A stretch of DNA of 64,000 nucleotides from Camellia lanceoleosa (Eukaryota > Streptophyta > Magnoliopsida > Ericales > Theaceae). The notes beneath the pieces are model-generated. The model saw only the letters and a list, made by a program, of their open reading frames with translations. It searched no databases and was not told the origin of the DNA. The translations under genes and the position numbers were made by a program. Of the stretch, positions 1 to 11,417 are shown piece after piece. Where the stretch lies: positions 90,315,470-90,379,469 of the forward strand of contig CM045763.1 of the NCBI GenBank assembly GCA_025200525.1. Reading direction: 5' to 3'. Each line of letters starts with the position of its first letter. The first letter of the stretch is position 1.

Positions 1-263
1 GGAAAGTGTATAAGGTGAGCCATTCAGAACTAGTATCATTCCCCACAGATCGGGTCTAATGATAGATTTTGCGCAAATGCGTTAGGAGCGAGGCCGCGAG
101 CCTAATTTTCTATCAACCGGCCCCCTATCATCTGGAAATACCTTCAGGAGAAACTTTCCCGGCGTGTAGCGGCGCAACTAGACGCGTTGAGCATACGTCT
201 TGGGAAGCTACTGCTGGTATCGCCTAGAGCTTCCGTGGCTGGTCGTCAGGGAGCCGTCTGACA

Positions 264-512
264 TCAACGATACTTTCGATTCAACACTTCAGTGGAGTTG
301 ACCTGCGTCTGCGTTGGTGTCTTTCCAGAAAGGAGAAAGCATGTTTGTGCGGATTGCCGGCAACCACGGATTTGCTCAACGCCGTGTTCGGTCGGGAAGC
401 ATAGCAGCTGATGATAGGTGCTTGGCACGGCCCAAATAGTATACAGCCAAGTTCGCCCCATGATGAGATTATATGGCGAAGGGAGCTTGACGACCATGAA
501 TTCCACATCCAC
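264..512 (-). pseudogene. Element C protease/pol N-terminal fragment, left copy
   Basis: An 82-codon frame resembles the stretch after the aspartic protease active site in Tat-type polyproteins. It has the run SPYNLIMGRTWL, then the AVPSTYHQLL motif and an FPTEHGVEQIRG segment. Element A on the plus strand has the matching block at 48548-48841 (PSTYNLILGRGWLHAM, then STYHQVLCFP), so the assignment does not rest on memory alone. The protease active site upstream is absent here because about 120 bp present in the right copy is missing around 660. Bases 1-263 continue downstream on the same strand, but I recognise no RT there. Confidence 0.7.
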
Positions 513-687
513 TATTTAGGAGCCCGCCCAAACGGGTAACGTGATTTTTCCCAACGGGTACTTTGGATTTGCGTTGAAACCGAATAGTGGATGAGGAGCC
601 GAAGACAGGTATGATTCGTTGAAGCCAAGTTTGAGGAAGGTCTCGTAGTACATGACCTCCAAGGATGATACTCGGAGCTTCGTGGGG

Positions 688-2260
688 CTATTTCGCTTGT
701 GTGCGTTGCTTCCGGGGGGATGAATGAATTGAATGTATGGTACATGCCATTGGAAGGCTGTATATCATATGCATAACGCCGAAGGGAGGTGACTCCTGCC
801 GAAGGGCGACGGTTTTGATTGTGCTCTTCTGGACGTGTTGCTGGAGCCGACCATCTTGCACCAATTCCTCGAGGTGGTCTTTTAAGGCATAGCAACTGTC
901 CGTATCATGACCATGATCTTTGTGATATTCACAACGCCTGTCTTGTCTTCTCGTGTCAGGAGGTCCCACCATCTTGGATGGCCATTTGAAGAACGGAAGA
1001 TGTTGGATTTTGGTCATAATTGAGCTGATTGGCTCTGATAGCTCTGTATATTTCTTGTCGGCGCGCTTTGTGCGCCTGCTGTCGACCTGCAGTTACTCAT
1101 TTGCTTGGTGCGAGCATTGATCGTGGGGTTGGCGAGAGTCCTATCTCTTGTCTCGTTTAGCCCACTATCGTGGTTTAGGGCTCTGAGGTGGTGCGGAACT
1201 TATTGGCTGAGCGACTTCGGGAGGGGCCATTTTGTTAGCCACATGTCCAGCTTTAACCCGCAAGGCGTCGTCTTCCACTTTGCAGTATTCATCGACTTTC
1301 TTCATCAACCCCCAGACTGTTTTGGGGGGTCTTCTAGTCAAGGAACTGCGGAGGGCACTATTTGGGTGTAATCCCATTTTGAAGGCGGTGATGGCCATGG
1401 AGTTGTTGCAAGCGTCATCAACAAGATTAAAGCATTCCCAATATCGCGCCGAATATGCTCTTAGTGTTTCTCCTGGTAGAATTGCATTGCCGAGAGAGAG
1501 TCAGCTTGCTTTAGCTGGACTTTGTTGGTGATGAATCTGGCCCTAAAGGATTTCTGTAGTTGGTGGAAGGTTTTGATCGAAGCCGGCTCCAGTTTATAAT
1601 ACCACCTGACCGCCAATGGTCCCAAACTGTTGGGAAATATTCGGCACATGAGGGCCTCGTCGTCTGCATGTAATGTCATGGCCTGTTTGTAGTGGCAGAT
1701 GTGGTCAGTGGGGTCTGATTTGCCGTCGTACAAGGTGAATGACGGTGCTTTGAATTTCTTGGGTAGCGCAGCCTTTGCAATCTGTCATACGAAGGGATCG
1801 TGTTGGTCTTCGTCTGAACTGTTCCTTCTTCGCTTGTGCATTGCACGGGGGCTTTCTTCGGAAGAACTGGTGGCTTCGTGTCATCCCTTTTTCCTGGGCT
1901 CCGGGGATAATGAGTCAGAGTTGCTATTAGTGTCTTGTCGTGCTAGAGGTTGTCGACCACCTTTCTTCGGAGGTCGTTCTGGATTTGGGCGCGCAGCTTG
2001 CTGGACTTCGCCGTTTCTAAGGCCAAATCTTCACGAAGACGCTCATTCTCCGCGATCATGTTTTTTAACCTCTATTCATTTTGCTTTGCTTGTTCCATGA
2101 TCGCCTGGATTGTCTCGTGCTCCGAAGTCGAGGCTGAGGCGAAATTCAAGGCACATTTTGCGACGACGGTCTCTGTTTTGAGCAAGTTTGTCGAGGTGGT
2201 TTCCCCTTGCGGTATAGGGTTGACAGTGACTGTCGGAGGATCTTCCGTCACGCTCGCCAT
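688..2260 (-). pseudogene. Element C gag, frameshifted, left copy
   Basis: The gag polyprotein would form the particle that packages retrotransposon RNA. The likely start is the ATG at 2260 (MASVTEDPPTV), just downstream of the leader. Next comes a coiled-coil piece (AENERLREDLALE) in a shifted frame. The capsid core at 1733-1461 contains YDGKSDPTDHICHYKQAM, an FPNSLGPLAVRWY segment and SFRARFITN. The nucleocapsid-like end at 1017-688 has CEYHKDHGHDTDSC, the single Cys/His knuckle of this lineage, then ALKDHLEELVQDG. At least three frame changes and several stops break it; some may be consensus errors, since the right copy breaks at different places. Confidence 0.8.
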
Positions 2261-2275
2261 GGATGTGCTTGAGTA

Positions 2276-2293
2276 TTCCCACAGACGGCGCCA
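2276..2293 (-). other. Element C primer binding site
   Basis: Read on the minus strand, TGGCGCCGTCTGTGGGAA starts two bases after the LTR end CACA. Elements of this lineage carry this motif between the 5' LTR and gag. The first nine bases can pair with a tRNA 3' end ending CGGCGCCA, as in tRNA-Asp, while the rest matches less well. The equivalent place in the right copy (about 34003-34020) is garbled. Confidence 0.65.
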
Positions 2294-2694
2294 ATTGTGG
2301 AGAAGTGGTTTGGAAATACTCTTCTGATCCTAGGGAACGCTCGTGATCCTCTTCTGGTCACCTGAAAAAGAATAAACACTCCGGTCGGTGGTGCCGGAAT
2401 TAGCACTCTGACGGACAAGTCAGTAGCCACACTCAAGAATACTTGTATTCTAAGTTTAAGCACTATAATTCTCACATACCTTTCTCAGTCTGTTATTCCT
2501 TTACTTATACTTGTTTCCTGGGCCTCATGACTAGGCTCACTTGTCACTCACTGTCCTCTTATTTACTCGGCTCCATAGTTCAGTATCTATTCGGCCCATC
2601 TATTATATTCGGTATCCTTATCGTCAGGATAGAGCCGCATAATATATGTCTTCTAGAACACGCTTCTGGTTATTCCAACCATCCGGCTCCCACA

Positions 2695-2790
2695 GTGTAA
2701 ACACCAGGCATACCCGAGTGTTTCTAATCAAAACAAGGTGTGGTGTAAACACCGGGCGTACCCGAGTGTTTCTAACCAAAACAAGGTGTT
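2695..2790. repeat. Two 48-bp tandem units
   Basis: Two adjacent units share GTAAACACC, then TACCCGAGTGTTTCTAA and CAAAACAAGGTGT, and differ at a few positions. They lie in the probable LTR of element C. The right copy has the same pair near 34415-34510 with more differences. Confidence 0.8.
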
Positions 2791-2929
2791 CAAGTGACAG
2801 GAATGATCTTACCTGGAATTCCTCTGAATGAACCGTACATACAATATCGTTTGGTTGCACCAACTTTGAATGAATCGTACATACAATATCGTGCCTGTAT
2901 AAGAAAGAAACTTGATAGGTACAATATAA

Positions 2930-3430
2930 TAAGAATGCACGTTCTATGCAAGATGAATTATCGTGACATAATGTTAGAGGCATGTTTCATGCACAACATG
3001 CAAGGAACAAAACAGAAGCATATTCTATGCGACACGTGCGAGAGCATGTTCTATGCAATAGACAGAGTAATGCATATTTTATGCGATAGTAGCAAACGCA
3101 TGGTCAATGCAACAGGTACGAACATTTTCTATATGAATGTAAGGGCATGTATAAGGCAATACAATGCAACATGCATATCCTATGCAAACATAAGAGCATG
3201 TACAATGCAATACAACACAACATGCATATCCTATGCAAAATAACAACAATGCATATTCTATGCAACATAACAACAATGCATATTCTATGCAAAATAACAA
3301 CAATGCATATTTAATGCAACATGCATATTCTAGGCAAACATGAGGATGCATATTCTATGCAACAATACAAAATGCATGTTCCATGCAACGACAAAGACAT
3401 GCACGTTCTATGCAACAATAAAAGCGTGTT
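2930..3430. repeat. TGCATATTCTATGCAA repeat array, left copy
   Basis: About twenty irregular units, each built on the imperfect palindrome TGCATATTCTATGCAA followed by CATAACAACAA-type spacers. Spacing is about 30-36 bp and some units are degenerate. Open frames across it (for example 3104-3292 minus, repeating LHRICIVV) arise from the repeat and are not genes. The array lies in the probable U3/R region of element C. Confidence 0.85.
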
Positions 3431-3629
3431 TAATGAAGACGACTCAATTGCAACCTCTGATTTACCTCTTGAAAGAGTTGCAGTATGTTTATGAGCCATG
3501 CACCAAAGACATAGTTCGGGGCTTCCACAGAGACACTTTGAACTTTAAAAGTGAGCCTTCTTTGCACTTTCTCAAGAACCAAGGGCACAAAACAGTAGTA
3601 AAACACACACAGTGATCACTGGAGACATG

Positions 3630-3700
3630 CCGGCCACCAGGGAAGGTGATTGGCCACTCATCGGCCACCAAAAACAGTTGTCGGCCACCGATGGTAGATT
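3630..3700 (+). promoter_or_regulatory. TCGGCCACC motif cluster upstream of PMD1
   Basis: Four copies of GGCCAC(C/T) occur within 70 bp (GCCGGCCACC, TTGGCCACT, TCGGCCACC, TCGGCCACC). They end about 410 bp before the PMD1 ATG. PMD2 has a similar cluster just upstream. A role in transcription is inference. Confidence 0.45.
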
Positions 3701-5139
3701 CGGGGCAAAATGGCCATTTCACCTCGGGTGTTTAAGTATAGGGTTCCAAACCCTATTTCCCCACTCCTCCCTTGCCGAAAATCATACTCCTCTCTCTCTA
3801 GACCATTTTCCTCCTTTGATTTGAGCATTATATGCATTTTTCAACGCCCCCATGGACATTTTCTTCGCTAAACCCTTGTAGTTTACTCCATTTTGAACCA
3901 ATTGAAAACCAACTTTGGTGCTCTTTTCTTCATTTCCACCACTTGAGGCTTGTTTCCCTCGAGTTACCCTTGAGTTTTGGTGCCCTTTCTCGGGCTTTGA
4001 TTTTTTTTTTTTTTTTTTCTGCCATTTTCCCTCTTGGACTTGACTTTCATTGACTCTTGGCATTCTTCACCCATTTTCCCCCACTTTCTCATCTTTCCTT
4101 GAGATGGCAGATGATATCCCACATGACGGAGCTTCTCTAGAGATAAAGGTGGATCCGGAGTTTGAGCCACTGCCACTTAGTGTTCGACTTTTTGACCCGG
4201 CGACGTACCATCCCCAGATACACGTGCTACCGCCCGATAGCATTCATCAGTTTAGGGGGTTTGCACGAGGCACACCGGAGAACCTCTTACTGCGTGAGCT
4301 AGAGTCACATTTATCTCATGGCGCCTCCGAGGTATACACTGCATTCTTGCATTTTCTCAATGTATCTTGCATTGCTTGCCCAATCACACTTTTCTACTGC
4401 ATTACTTATATTACATTTTATCTACTTGTCCTGATCATAGCGAGATACACGTGCCGTCAGAGGATACGGGACCACCTCCACGAGGGAGTGGTACATGGAG
4501 TTCCCTAACGAAGTTTGCCACATCATTGACGAGGCCGGCTTTGGCTCATTCTGCATGGGGCTCTCATGCCTCATAGTGAGCCGGCCTTTACTGGGTGCCT
4601 TGGTAGAGAGGTGGTAGGATACCACTGATTCCTTTCACTTTTCTACCATAGGGGAGATGACGATGACTCCTTTCAACTTCTCTATGCTCACCGGCGTAGA
4701 GGTGGGGGGTCATCCGATTCCTTATGATACTGATATGGGCGAGTGGGAGGCCGCTCAGATTTATCTACTGGGGACTCGCCCACCTATCTCCTGATCAGGG
4801 ATGGTTCGATACTCCTGGTTTGCAGACCACTATAGTGGGACGACACCAGCGACCCGAGAGGAGACTGAGCAGTATGCCCGAGGTTTCCTGATATTCCTGT
4901 TTGGCACTACCTTGTTCACCGACCAGGCGAACACCGTCAGGCTATACCTCATGAGTGCCCTGGTGGATCTATCCCGTGTTTGACTCTACGATTGGGGTGG
5001 CGCTGGCCTGGCCACCTTATACGGGTACATGGGCTTGACCTCCCGCCGGAGTGGACATCTGATAGGAGGCTACTAGAGGGCCTAGGAGGTATACTTTACC
5101 TTTCTGTTTTGCATTCCATGTTGTGCTTTCTGCTTAGCA

Positions 5140-5260
5140 TACTCTGTACACCGCACACACTGCACATTGCACACTGCACACTGCACACACACAATCTACT
5201 TTCTGCTTTGCATACTCTATAAACTGCACACACTGCACATTGCATTTTCTGGACATGGCA
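5140..5260 (+). repeat. TGCACAC-rich low-complexity stretch in PMD1 intron 2
   Basis: The intron holds irregular repeats of CACTGCACA and CACACA in pyrimidine-rich DNA between exon 2 and exon 3. The right copy (about 36840-36940) is similar but less regular. No gene is seen here. Confidence 0.7.
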
Positions 5261-7165
5261 CACATATTCTGCTTTCTGCATTACTTGTACTTATCTGTTG
5301 TATACTCACTATTGCCCTTTCATTTTCTACAACTATGGGTGTACGCCTACTTTCCAAGACTTGCCCCAGAGCTAAAGGTGGAGATGCCACCTGTCGTGCC
5401 ATACTCTCACCGATATGAGGGGAGATACCAGTGGAGGTCCCGGGAGTCCTTCTCCTTCTTCCGTCGATACTTTGATACCGTGATCGCAGCTGAGGTAACT
5501 CAAGCTTCTTTGTTATTTTCGTTTTCCTTCGATTCTGACTTATATGCAATATCTGATGATAGCTAATAATCTGCACATTCTCTATCTACAGATCACTTGG
5601 CAGCCCTGGGCAACAATGCCTGAGGGAGTCGGGGATCAGTTCATTAGTGCCCGAGAGGCTTATCGCTTCTGGTTTCTGCTCGAGAGCCTGGTTTGTCGGG
5701 CATGGTTCTTAGGGGAGCGATTCTTACGCCAGACCATCGGCTTGCTCGAGTCAGTAGTTCCGATGCCGCTTCCAACATATATAAGAGCCACAGAGAAATA
5801 CACTATGCAGGAGATGATTGATTTCACTAGAGGCTAGGACGCCGACTTCTTCTGAGTCGAGGGTGATTACACAGCCTTCATTCAGACATACCTCATACCA
5901 TCTTTGACTGGCGCCCGTGGAGGTGAGCGAACGAGGGCTCCAACTGCGGGAGAGAGAGGCAGAGGGGCTGAGACGACTAGGACCCATGGCAGGAGAGGTT
6001 CTGGGGCGAGACAGAGGACTGGTGACCAGAGCTTCCTACCACACTTACTTACTGGCGACATACCGGGGAAGCTTGTTGTAGACCGCCCGAACTCGCTCCG
6101 CGCGCGAGGTCGCAAATTGGGTTCATAGCTACTACAGTTCGGACTCCTGTCACGATTCTGAATCTAATCTCACAAAGTGCAATGTGAGACTGATAAATCA
6201 CCAAAGAGTCCAAATCCGGCAATTGGTTTTGGAAAATCAATTTTAATAAAAAAGCGCCAAACATGGACTGCTTTGCCAGATTTCAGAGTCGTCACCTAAA
6301 TATTTTGTTTTTGGGAAATTTAGGAAACTCTGACTCGTGCCTAAGGCCACGTATCCATCATTACCAAAGTTGCTTCGGCTCGGGAACTTGGGTACGAGAG
6401 GGGAAAGTCTTGAAATGAGCACCCCCGCTCGCCCAATCAAAGATCGGCCTCTACTAACATGATATGTTGTTTTTATAAACACAGGTGTTCTTATTCCGGT
6501 TATTAATCTAGAATTACTATGTGATGCGCACAGTACACAAGTATAGACTAAATCACTCAATTTGGAAGAAAACAACGCATGTTTGTTTTCAAAAATGGTT
6601 TGAAAGTGCTACTCGCAAGTAGGCTAAAACGCGGATTTGCCACCCTCAAGTGGGCTTAAAACAACATGATTTTGCCACTCCAAGTGGGCTTAAAATGCAC
6701 ATTTTGATGAATTGTTCCAATTCAAGTAATGAAGCCTTTATCCACAGGCATTCAGGCAGTTAAACACTTAAGCAGATAGCCTCATGACAAGCATGCTGTC
6801 ATGGCAATCACTTACACGCATGCAAGGCTGCTAAAGCATAAACACTTACAATGTACTCCAAGCCAAAACAACAACTAGTTAGTAATTAATGCATGATCCT
6901 AGCTATGTCAACAATGCCTAATGCAACACATGCAAAATGCAACTAAGTAGGCTCGGCTATCTAAGATAGCATATGAATGCAACACTTGATATATGTATTC
7001 AAAGAAGTGTATTGAAATACAATGCAGTTTGAATGATGCGCCGAGCCTGGTGTATGCAAGACAAATGAATGATGCAAACATGTAAAGCATAAGGTATGCT
7101 AATTAAAATATGCCCTAAAACTAACCATTGAAAGCAGTTAAGTAAAAAGGAGAAAGACGCGGGGT

Positions 7166-7196
7166 TGGAAGACATTCACACACACACACACACACT
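7166..7196. repeat. (CA)n microsatellite
   Basis: About 13 CA dinucleotides in a row inside solo LTR E. The right copy has a comparable tract at about 38850-38871. It is followed by several hundred bases rich in AAGCTAATTA-like words. Confidence 0.9.
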
Positions 7197-9479
7197 TATT
7201 ACAACATTTGCCCTCTCGACGGAGGGTCCGAATAAAATGAAAGCTAATTAGCTACACTAATTAAGCTAACTATTACAAACCAACTAATTAACTAAATATC
7301 AAGCTAATTAATTATTACAAACCAAATTGAATAACTAGTTAATCTAAGCTAATTAGAATATTACAAAGCACTAAGCTAAATTAATTACAGCACAGGTAAT
7401 TAACTACAACTAGCTAACAAAAGCGATAAATGGCCTCGCGGGCGAGGGAGATATGCATGCTCGGTTGTGTCCTCCTGGAAATCCACCGCCTTGCCTCAAG
7501 ACACCTCTGGTTGCACTCTTTTGAACCTTTGAAAATTACACCAATTTCCATATTGCTTCTTTCTTGAGGGCTGAAATTCCTCCTATTGCTGCAACAGAGC
7601 ACAGACAGAGGCAAGACAATGTATTTGCAAGGAAATGTATGCACTTCCACACTCCTTATCATATCTCAAGCTCAAAGGAGTATGGCACTTGACTCTCAAG
7701 CCGACAACCAAGCATTTTCAATGCATGGTGGCCAAGATATCAAGCTTACGCAAAACTCAATGAATGCACACATAAGACTCGAAAGGCCTCTACCCTATCA
7801 TGCACAATCAAGGGCGTCGGCGACCGACAAATGTGACATGTTTCATCACTATGAGTATGAAACGTCCCACATTTCTCGTGTTTGGATTAACGTTCGATCC
7901 AAACACATGCAATACAAACAACATGCTTATCTTGGCCTTGTTTTACTTGATTTATTTTGTTTGCACATTTTAGATTACCAATTAGTCCCTTAATCGGTTA
8001 AGTCCAAAAGTGAGAGTCCTCTAGTTTTGAAAGAGTGAATTAGTGGGATGCAATGGCGTATATTTCAGCACTGAAATGACATGCTAAAGACGCTAAATCA
8101 TGCAAGACATGTTAAAGGCCAAAAACACTAAGGCTAGTGAAAAGCATCACACAAGAGGCATGCAATATCAAGCACAAATGGTCAAACCAGCTATGGACAG
8201 ACCTAAAACATGCCAAAACAGAGGCCGAAACATGCTGAAATGATAGCCCAAAAGTTTAGACAAACATGCATGCAAGTTGGCTCACAAGCGAAGCATAAGG
8301 CCCAAACCTCAAACACAACAAAAGGGCGATAAATGCAAGAATATGGCAGAGGTATATGGTCTGAAATAACATGCCAAATGATGCTATGCCAGGCAAAAAG
8401 CTCAAATATGACATGCTAGAGGTCTCAAAGTCCAAGGCTAGCAAATCCAAATACATTATAGCTATGCAAAGCCAAGCATGCATGACCAAAACCACTCAAA
8501 TTAGACCTAAAGCATGTTAAAACATAGCCAAAAATGTGCTGGAGTAGAGCATACACATGCTAGATCAATAGGCTAAAACATCGAATACACTAGGCTAGTG
8601 AACAAAATTGCCCTACAAGTGCAAGTAGCATGCAAGAGGAAACCAAACCAACCCAAAATAGAGTTATGACATGGCAAATAATGGCTAAAAACATTCTTGA
8701 ACTAAGCAAATTCAAGGCACAAAGACATTCTACTTTGCAAGGCTACAAGTAGGATTGCATTACAAGTACAAGAAGCATGCAAGATGTGACCAAGATAGCC
8801 AAAAACAGAGTTATGGTAGGTCTAAAAAGTCACAAAAATGAGCCTAAACAAAGCCACTAAGAAGTAGAAACACATGCTCTTTTGATAGGCCATCAACACA
8901 TGCAAACAAAAGAAGAGGAGGGCGGACCACCCCCACCCATTTGGGGACTCAAAACCATTTTTGCGCCATCAAATTCCTCGATTTTCAAAGGGTAAGAAGG
9001 CCAAAAAGAGATGGTCCCAAAAGCTTTTAAAAGATAGCAAGAAGCTAAGCAAATAAGGCACAAAAGAGTGAGAGACACCCCTAACTCAAACAAAGCCTCA
9101 AACAACCTTTTTAAACACTTTAAAAAAAAGGTTTTTGTAGTTGAAAGCAAGGCCTAAAATAGCATGCAAAGGTGGCCAAATATGCAACCAAAACAAAGCT
9201 TTAAAGAGGGTATAGGACTCACCCTTGAAGCACAACAAAAACAGCAACTTTCTTGAGCTAAAACCAACTTTCAAAGCTCAAATATGACCTCCAAGAACCT
9301 CAGCTTAATGATGGTGGTGTTTGGCTAGGAGTCTCTTAGCAAAAGTGTGAAGAAAGCTCACTTTCAAGCACCAAAAGAGAAGACAGTGAGAATTCTAGAG
9401 AGAGAGAGAGAGTGAGAGAGAGAGAGAAGGAGAAATTGCTCCTCAAAATTTTGAACCCTTTGGAAGGGGGAGACACGTC

Positions 9480-9490
9480 CCCTTATATAG
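9480..9490 (-). promoter_or_regulatory. LTR E TATA box
   Basis: On the minus strand the sequence reads CTATATAAGGGG, followed some 50-90 bases on by long CT runs typical of plant 5' leaders. Transcription would run antisense to PMD1. The right copy has the same box at 41163-41173. Confidence 0.5.
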
Positions 9491-9605
9491 AATATGCAAG
9501 CCAAAGCTTGTTTGAATCCCTCCCTACACGTGTAGAGAGGATGCATTCTGTGCCTAACAGCTGGCACCAAAAATATCTACAAAAGCTAAAAAATGGCCGT
9601 GTCGA

Positions 9606-9791
9606 CCACTTAAAGTGGTTGACTGACCACCCCCCTAGTTCATCGACCACCTTAGGTGGTCGACAGGGGAAAAAACTAGTCGACAGGGTAAAAAAAGGGT
9701 CTCCCAAGAAAGGAGAAGGTGGTGGCAGGCTGGAGACCACCTAAGGTGGTCGACCGACCACCCATCCTAGCCGACCGACCACCTAAAGTGG
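9606..9791. repeat. Four 13-bp palindromes CCACCTAAGGTGG type
   Basis: Near-perfect palindromes lie at 9606-9618 (CCACTTAAAGTGG), 9647-9659 (CCACCTTAGGTGG), 9737-9749 (CCACCTAAGGTGG) and 9779-9791 (CCACCTAAAGTGG). GTCGAC or CGACCGACC lies next to most of them. They are about 115-310 bp upstream of the minus-strand TATA box of LTR E, the position of an LTR enhancer. The right copy repeats them at about 41289-41474. Confidence 0.8.
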
Positions 9792-10868
9792 CTGGCAAAG
9801 GAGAAAACTGGTCAACAGGGAAGAAAAGTGGTCTACGCCACTTCTTCTCCCTCCAGGAAAAATGGGGGACCAAGGGTTGGCTTAAAACAAGCACAAAACC
9901 AAGAAAGTTCAGAGACTTAGAGGCAAGGCGCGCAGCCGAAAACCTTGGGGACTCCAAACGAGCACGAACATAGGCAATCATCGAGCACTCAAACGATGAC
10001 TTCCAAGTCTTTAGGACGGTCAAAAATAAGGTGTCTACACTTGCCAGATCCCCATTGAGCTCGCATCAGCTGGGCATGAGCTTGTCGGAGTTCAGGGCCC
10101 GACTCTAGTATGTATCATACTTTACATTTTGCATATTTACTTCATTTCAATTATGCTTTATAGAACACTGATCTTCTCAACGCACTTGCAAGCACCCATA
10201 GAGTACACCGGGCAGGCCCTCGAGCTAGTGGCTTCCCTGACAGAGATAGTGTAGAGGAGCATGAACCTGTTCAGCCTCTACAAGATTTCGGTAATTTCCT
10301 TCAATTCACACTTCATGCCATGAAACTTCCTACCAATACATCAGCATTTCAAACATAATCTGTTCTACACTGCACTGTTCTGACACACTGTATTCAAACA
10401 CCACATTCAAACACTGCACTCAAACACCATATTCAAACACTGCATTTGATATACACCACGACTGATGTATTTGACAAATTGCCCTTTCAGATCCCAGCCG
10501 CATCGGACATTCTAGCGGGAGCTACAGCAGGGCCATCGGCACCTCCTTCGACAGTAGAGAGAAAAAGACGGGAGGTTCTAGCTCATAGCTTAGGCAGAGC
10601 TAGGGGTGCCCGTGACGAGAGTGGCCCTTCAGAGCTTGTTCCGAACGATGATGACAATGAAATGAGTGAGGACGATGAGGCAGCGAGTCCACAGTTAGAG
10701 TCATCTGAGGATAGAGAGGCCGACGCTAGCTCAGATTCTGAGGGTGAAGATGATGCTGAGGTCAGTTCGGCAGCTAGCTCAGACACGGGGGCCTCTGATA
10801 GCGGCGTTGATGGTGATAGGCCTAAGTCCATGCCCAGGAAGAGGACGAAGAGGGCCTCTCAATCCTAA

Positions 10869-11417
10869 GGTGGATGGCACTGGTCTAGATGTTTTTGCTT
10901 AGTCTCTTTTGCTTTTTTCTTTTAGCTAGTAGTGTTAGCACATTGTATAGTTTTATTTTCTTAAAAAATTGTACCCGTTTGTAAAAAGAAACCATGATTG
11001 GAATGAAAATCAGCTTTTTGATGAAACATGTTGTGCTTTACATTCTAAGCATCGCATTGCACCATTTTACACAAAAATGGGTTTTGATGAAAATTGAATA
11101 TTATACATTGTATTGGCAACTTCTTATTCAGGTAATGAACTGACCAACACATACCAGACAGAGTAAAATAACTCAATGAACAGTTAATACAACAGCTCGA
11201 TAAATAATGCAATAACTTAATAAGCAAAAAAAACATCAATACAACTCAATAAGCAACAACAAAACAACTCGATAAACAACGCAAAACAACATAAAAAGTG
11301 ACTCAACAAAACTCTTACAACAAGGCGAAAAAATGCACCAAGAGTATAACAAAACACAGGTTCTCAACACTCCCAATACATAGGAAAGCCATAGGAATTA
11401 TGTCAGCTATAGGCAGC
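10869..11417. other. Interval between PMD1 and PMD2, left copy
   Basis: AT-rich DNA after the PMD1 stop. It holds a TTTTATTTTCTTAAAAAATTG-like stretch that could serve as the PMD1 3' end, then words such as AACTCAATAAGCAACAA repeated loosely (11160-11300). No coding frame or RNA gene is seen. Confidence 0.6.

Larger units (their letters stand above)
2296..3611 (-). mobile_element. Probable 5' LTR of element C, left copy
   Basis: The inner edge is firm: read on the minus strand the sequence ends CTTCTCCACA and is followed at once by the primer binding site and gag. The outer edge is inferred. A TGTGTGTG start at 3611 would give a 1.3 kb TG...CA LTR, but there is no second LTR in the window to confirm it. 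The body holds two 48-bp tandem units (2695-2790) and a long array of TGCATATTCTATGCAA-type repeats (about 2930-3430). Confidence 0.5.
6148..10039 (-). mobile_element. Solo LTR E (3.9 kb) inside PMD1, left copy
   Basis: The insertion separates two PMD1 exons that otherwise follow on. Read on the minus strand it starts TGTAGACACC (10039) and ends GAATCGTGACA (6148), so it has TG...CA ends. There is no gag, pol or second LTR, hence the solo LTR call. A TATATAAGGGG box on the minus strand (9490-9480) is followed by a CT-rich leader (the GA tracts at 9395-9430 on the plus strand), fitting an LTR promoter. Four CCACCTAAGGTGG-type palindromes lie upstream of it. The target duplication is blurred: the left flank reads ACTCC and the right flank CTTGCC. 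The bulk is AT-rich with no coding frame I trust. Confidence 0.7.
4104..10868 (+). pseudogene. PMD1: plant mobile domain (MAIN-like) gene, left copy, broken
   Basis: A multi-exon gene of the plant mobile domain family, nuclear proteins linked in Arabidopsis (MAIN, MAIL1) to silencing and genome stability. Visible exons are 4104-4331 (76 codons, donor GAG/GTATAC), 4441-5088, about 5333-5494, 5592-6147, 10040-10108, about 10164-10290 and 10491-10868. Family blocks include AGFGSFCMGLSCL, RPLLGALVERW, FDMLTGVEVGGHPIPY-like (here FNFSMLTGVEVGGHPI), the FADHYSGTTPAT block, and WQPWATMPEGV. The last exon is very acidic and ends in a basic PRKRTKR, a likely nuclear signal. Damage: TAG at 4615-4617 and TGA at 4792-4794 (TGG and CGA in the right copy), a frame change near 4980, stops near 5836 and 10250, an acceptor reading AA before 5333, and solo LTR E splitting exon 4 from exon 5. 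No intact product is expected from this copy. Confidence 0.8.

Noticed and set aside
3104..3351. Minus-strand frames with repeated LHRICIVV peptides as a possible repeat protein
   Set aside because: The frames come from the tandem DNA repeat, are broken differently in each copy, and have no promoter or family resemblance.
2930..3430. Regular short repeats with spacers that recall a CRISPR array
   Set aside because: Spacers are themselves repeated and low-complexity, there are no cas genes, and the context is a plant retrotransposon.
7586..7993. 135-codon plus-strand frame, kept in both blocks (39261-39668), as a possible gene in solo LTR E
   Set aside because: It lies inside a solo LTR, has no recognisable domain, and its openness is shared only because the two blocks are about 99 % alike.
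6148..10039. LTR E as the 3' LTR of element B (same strand, downstream of pol B)
   Set aside because: PMD1 exons continue on both sides of it in order, so it is an insertion into PMD1 and not the boundary of B.
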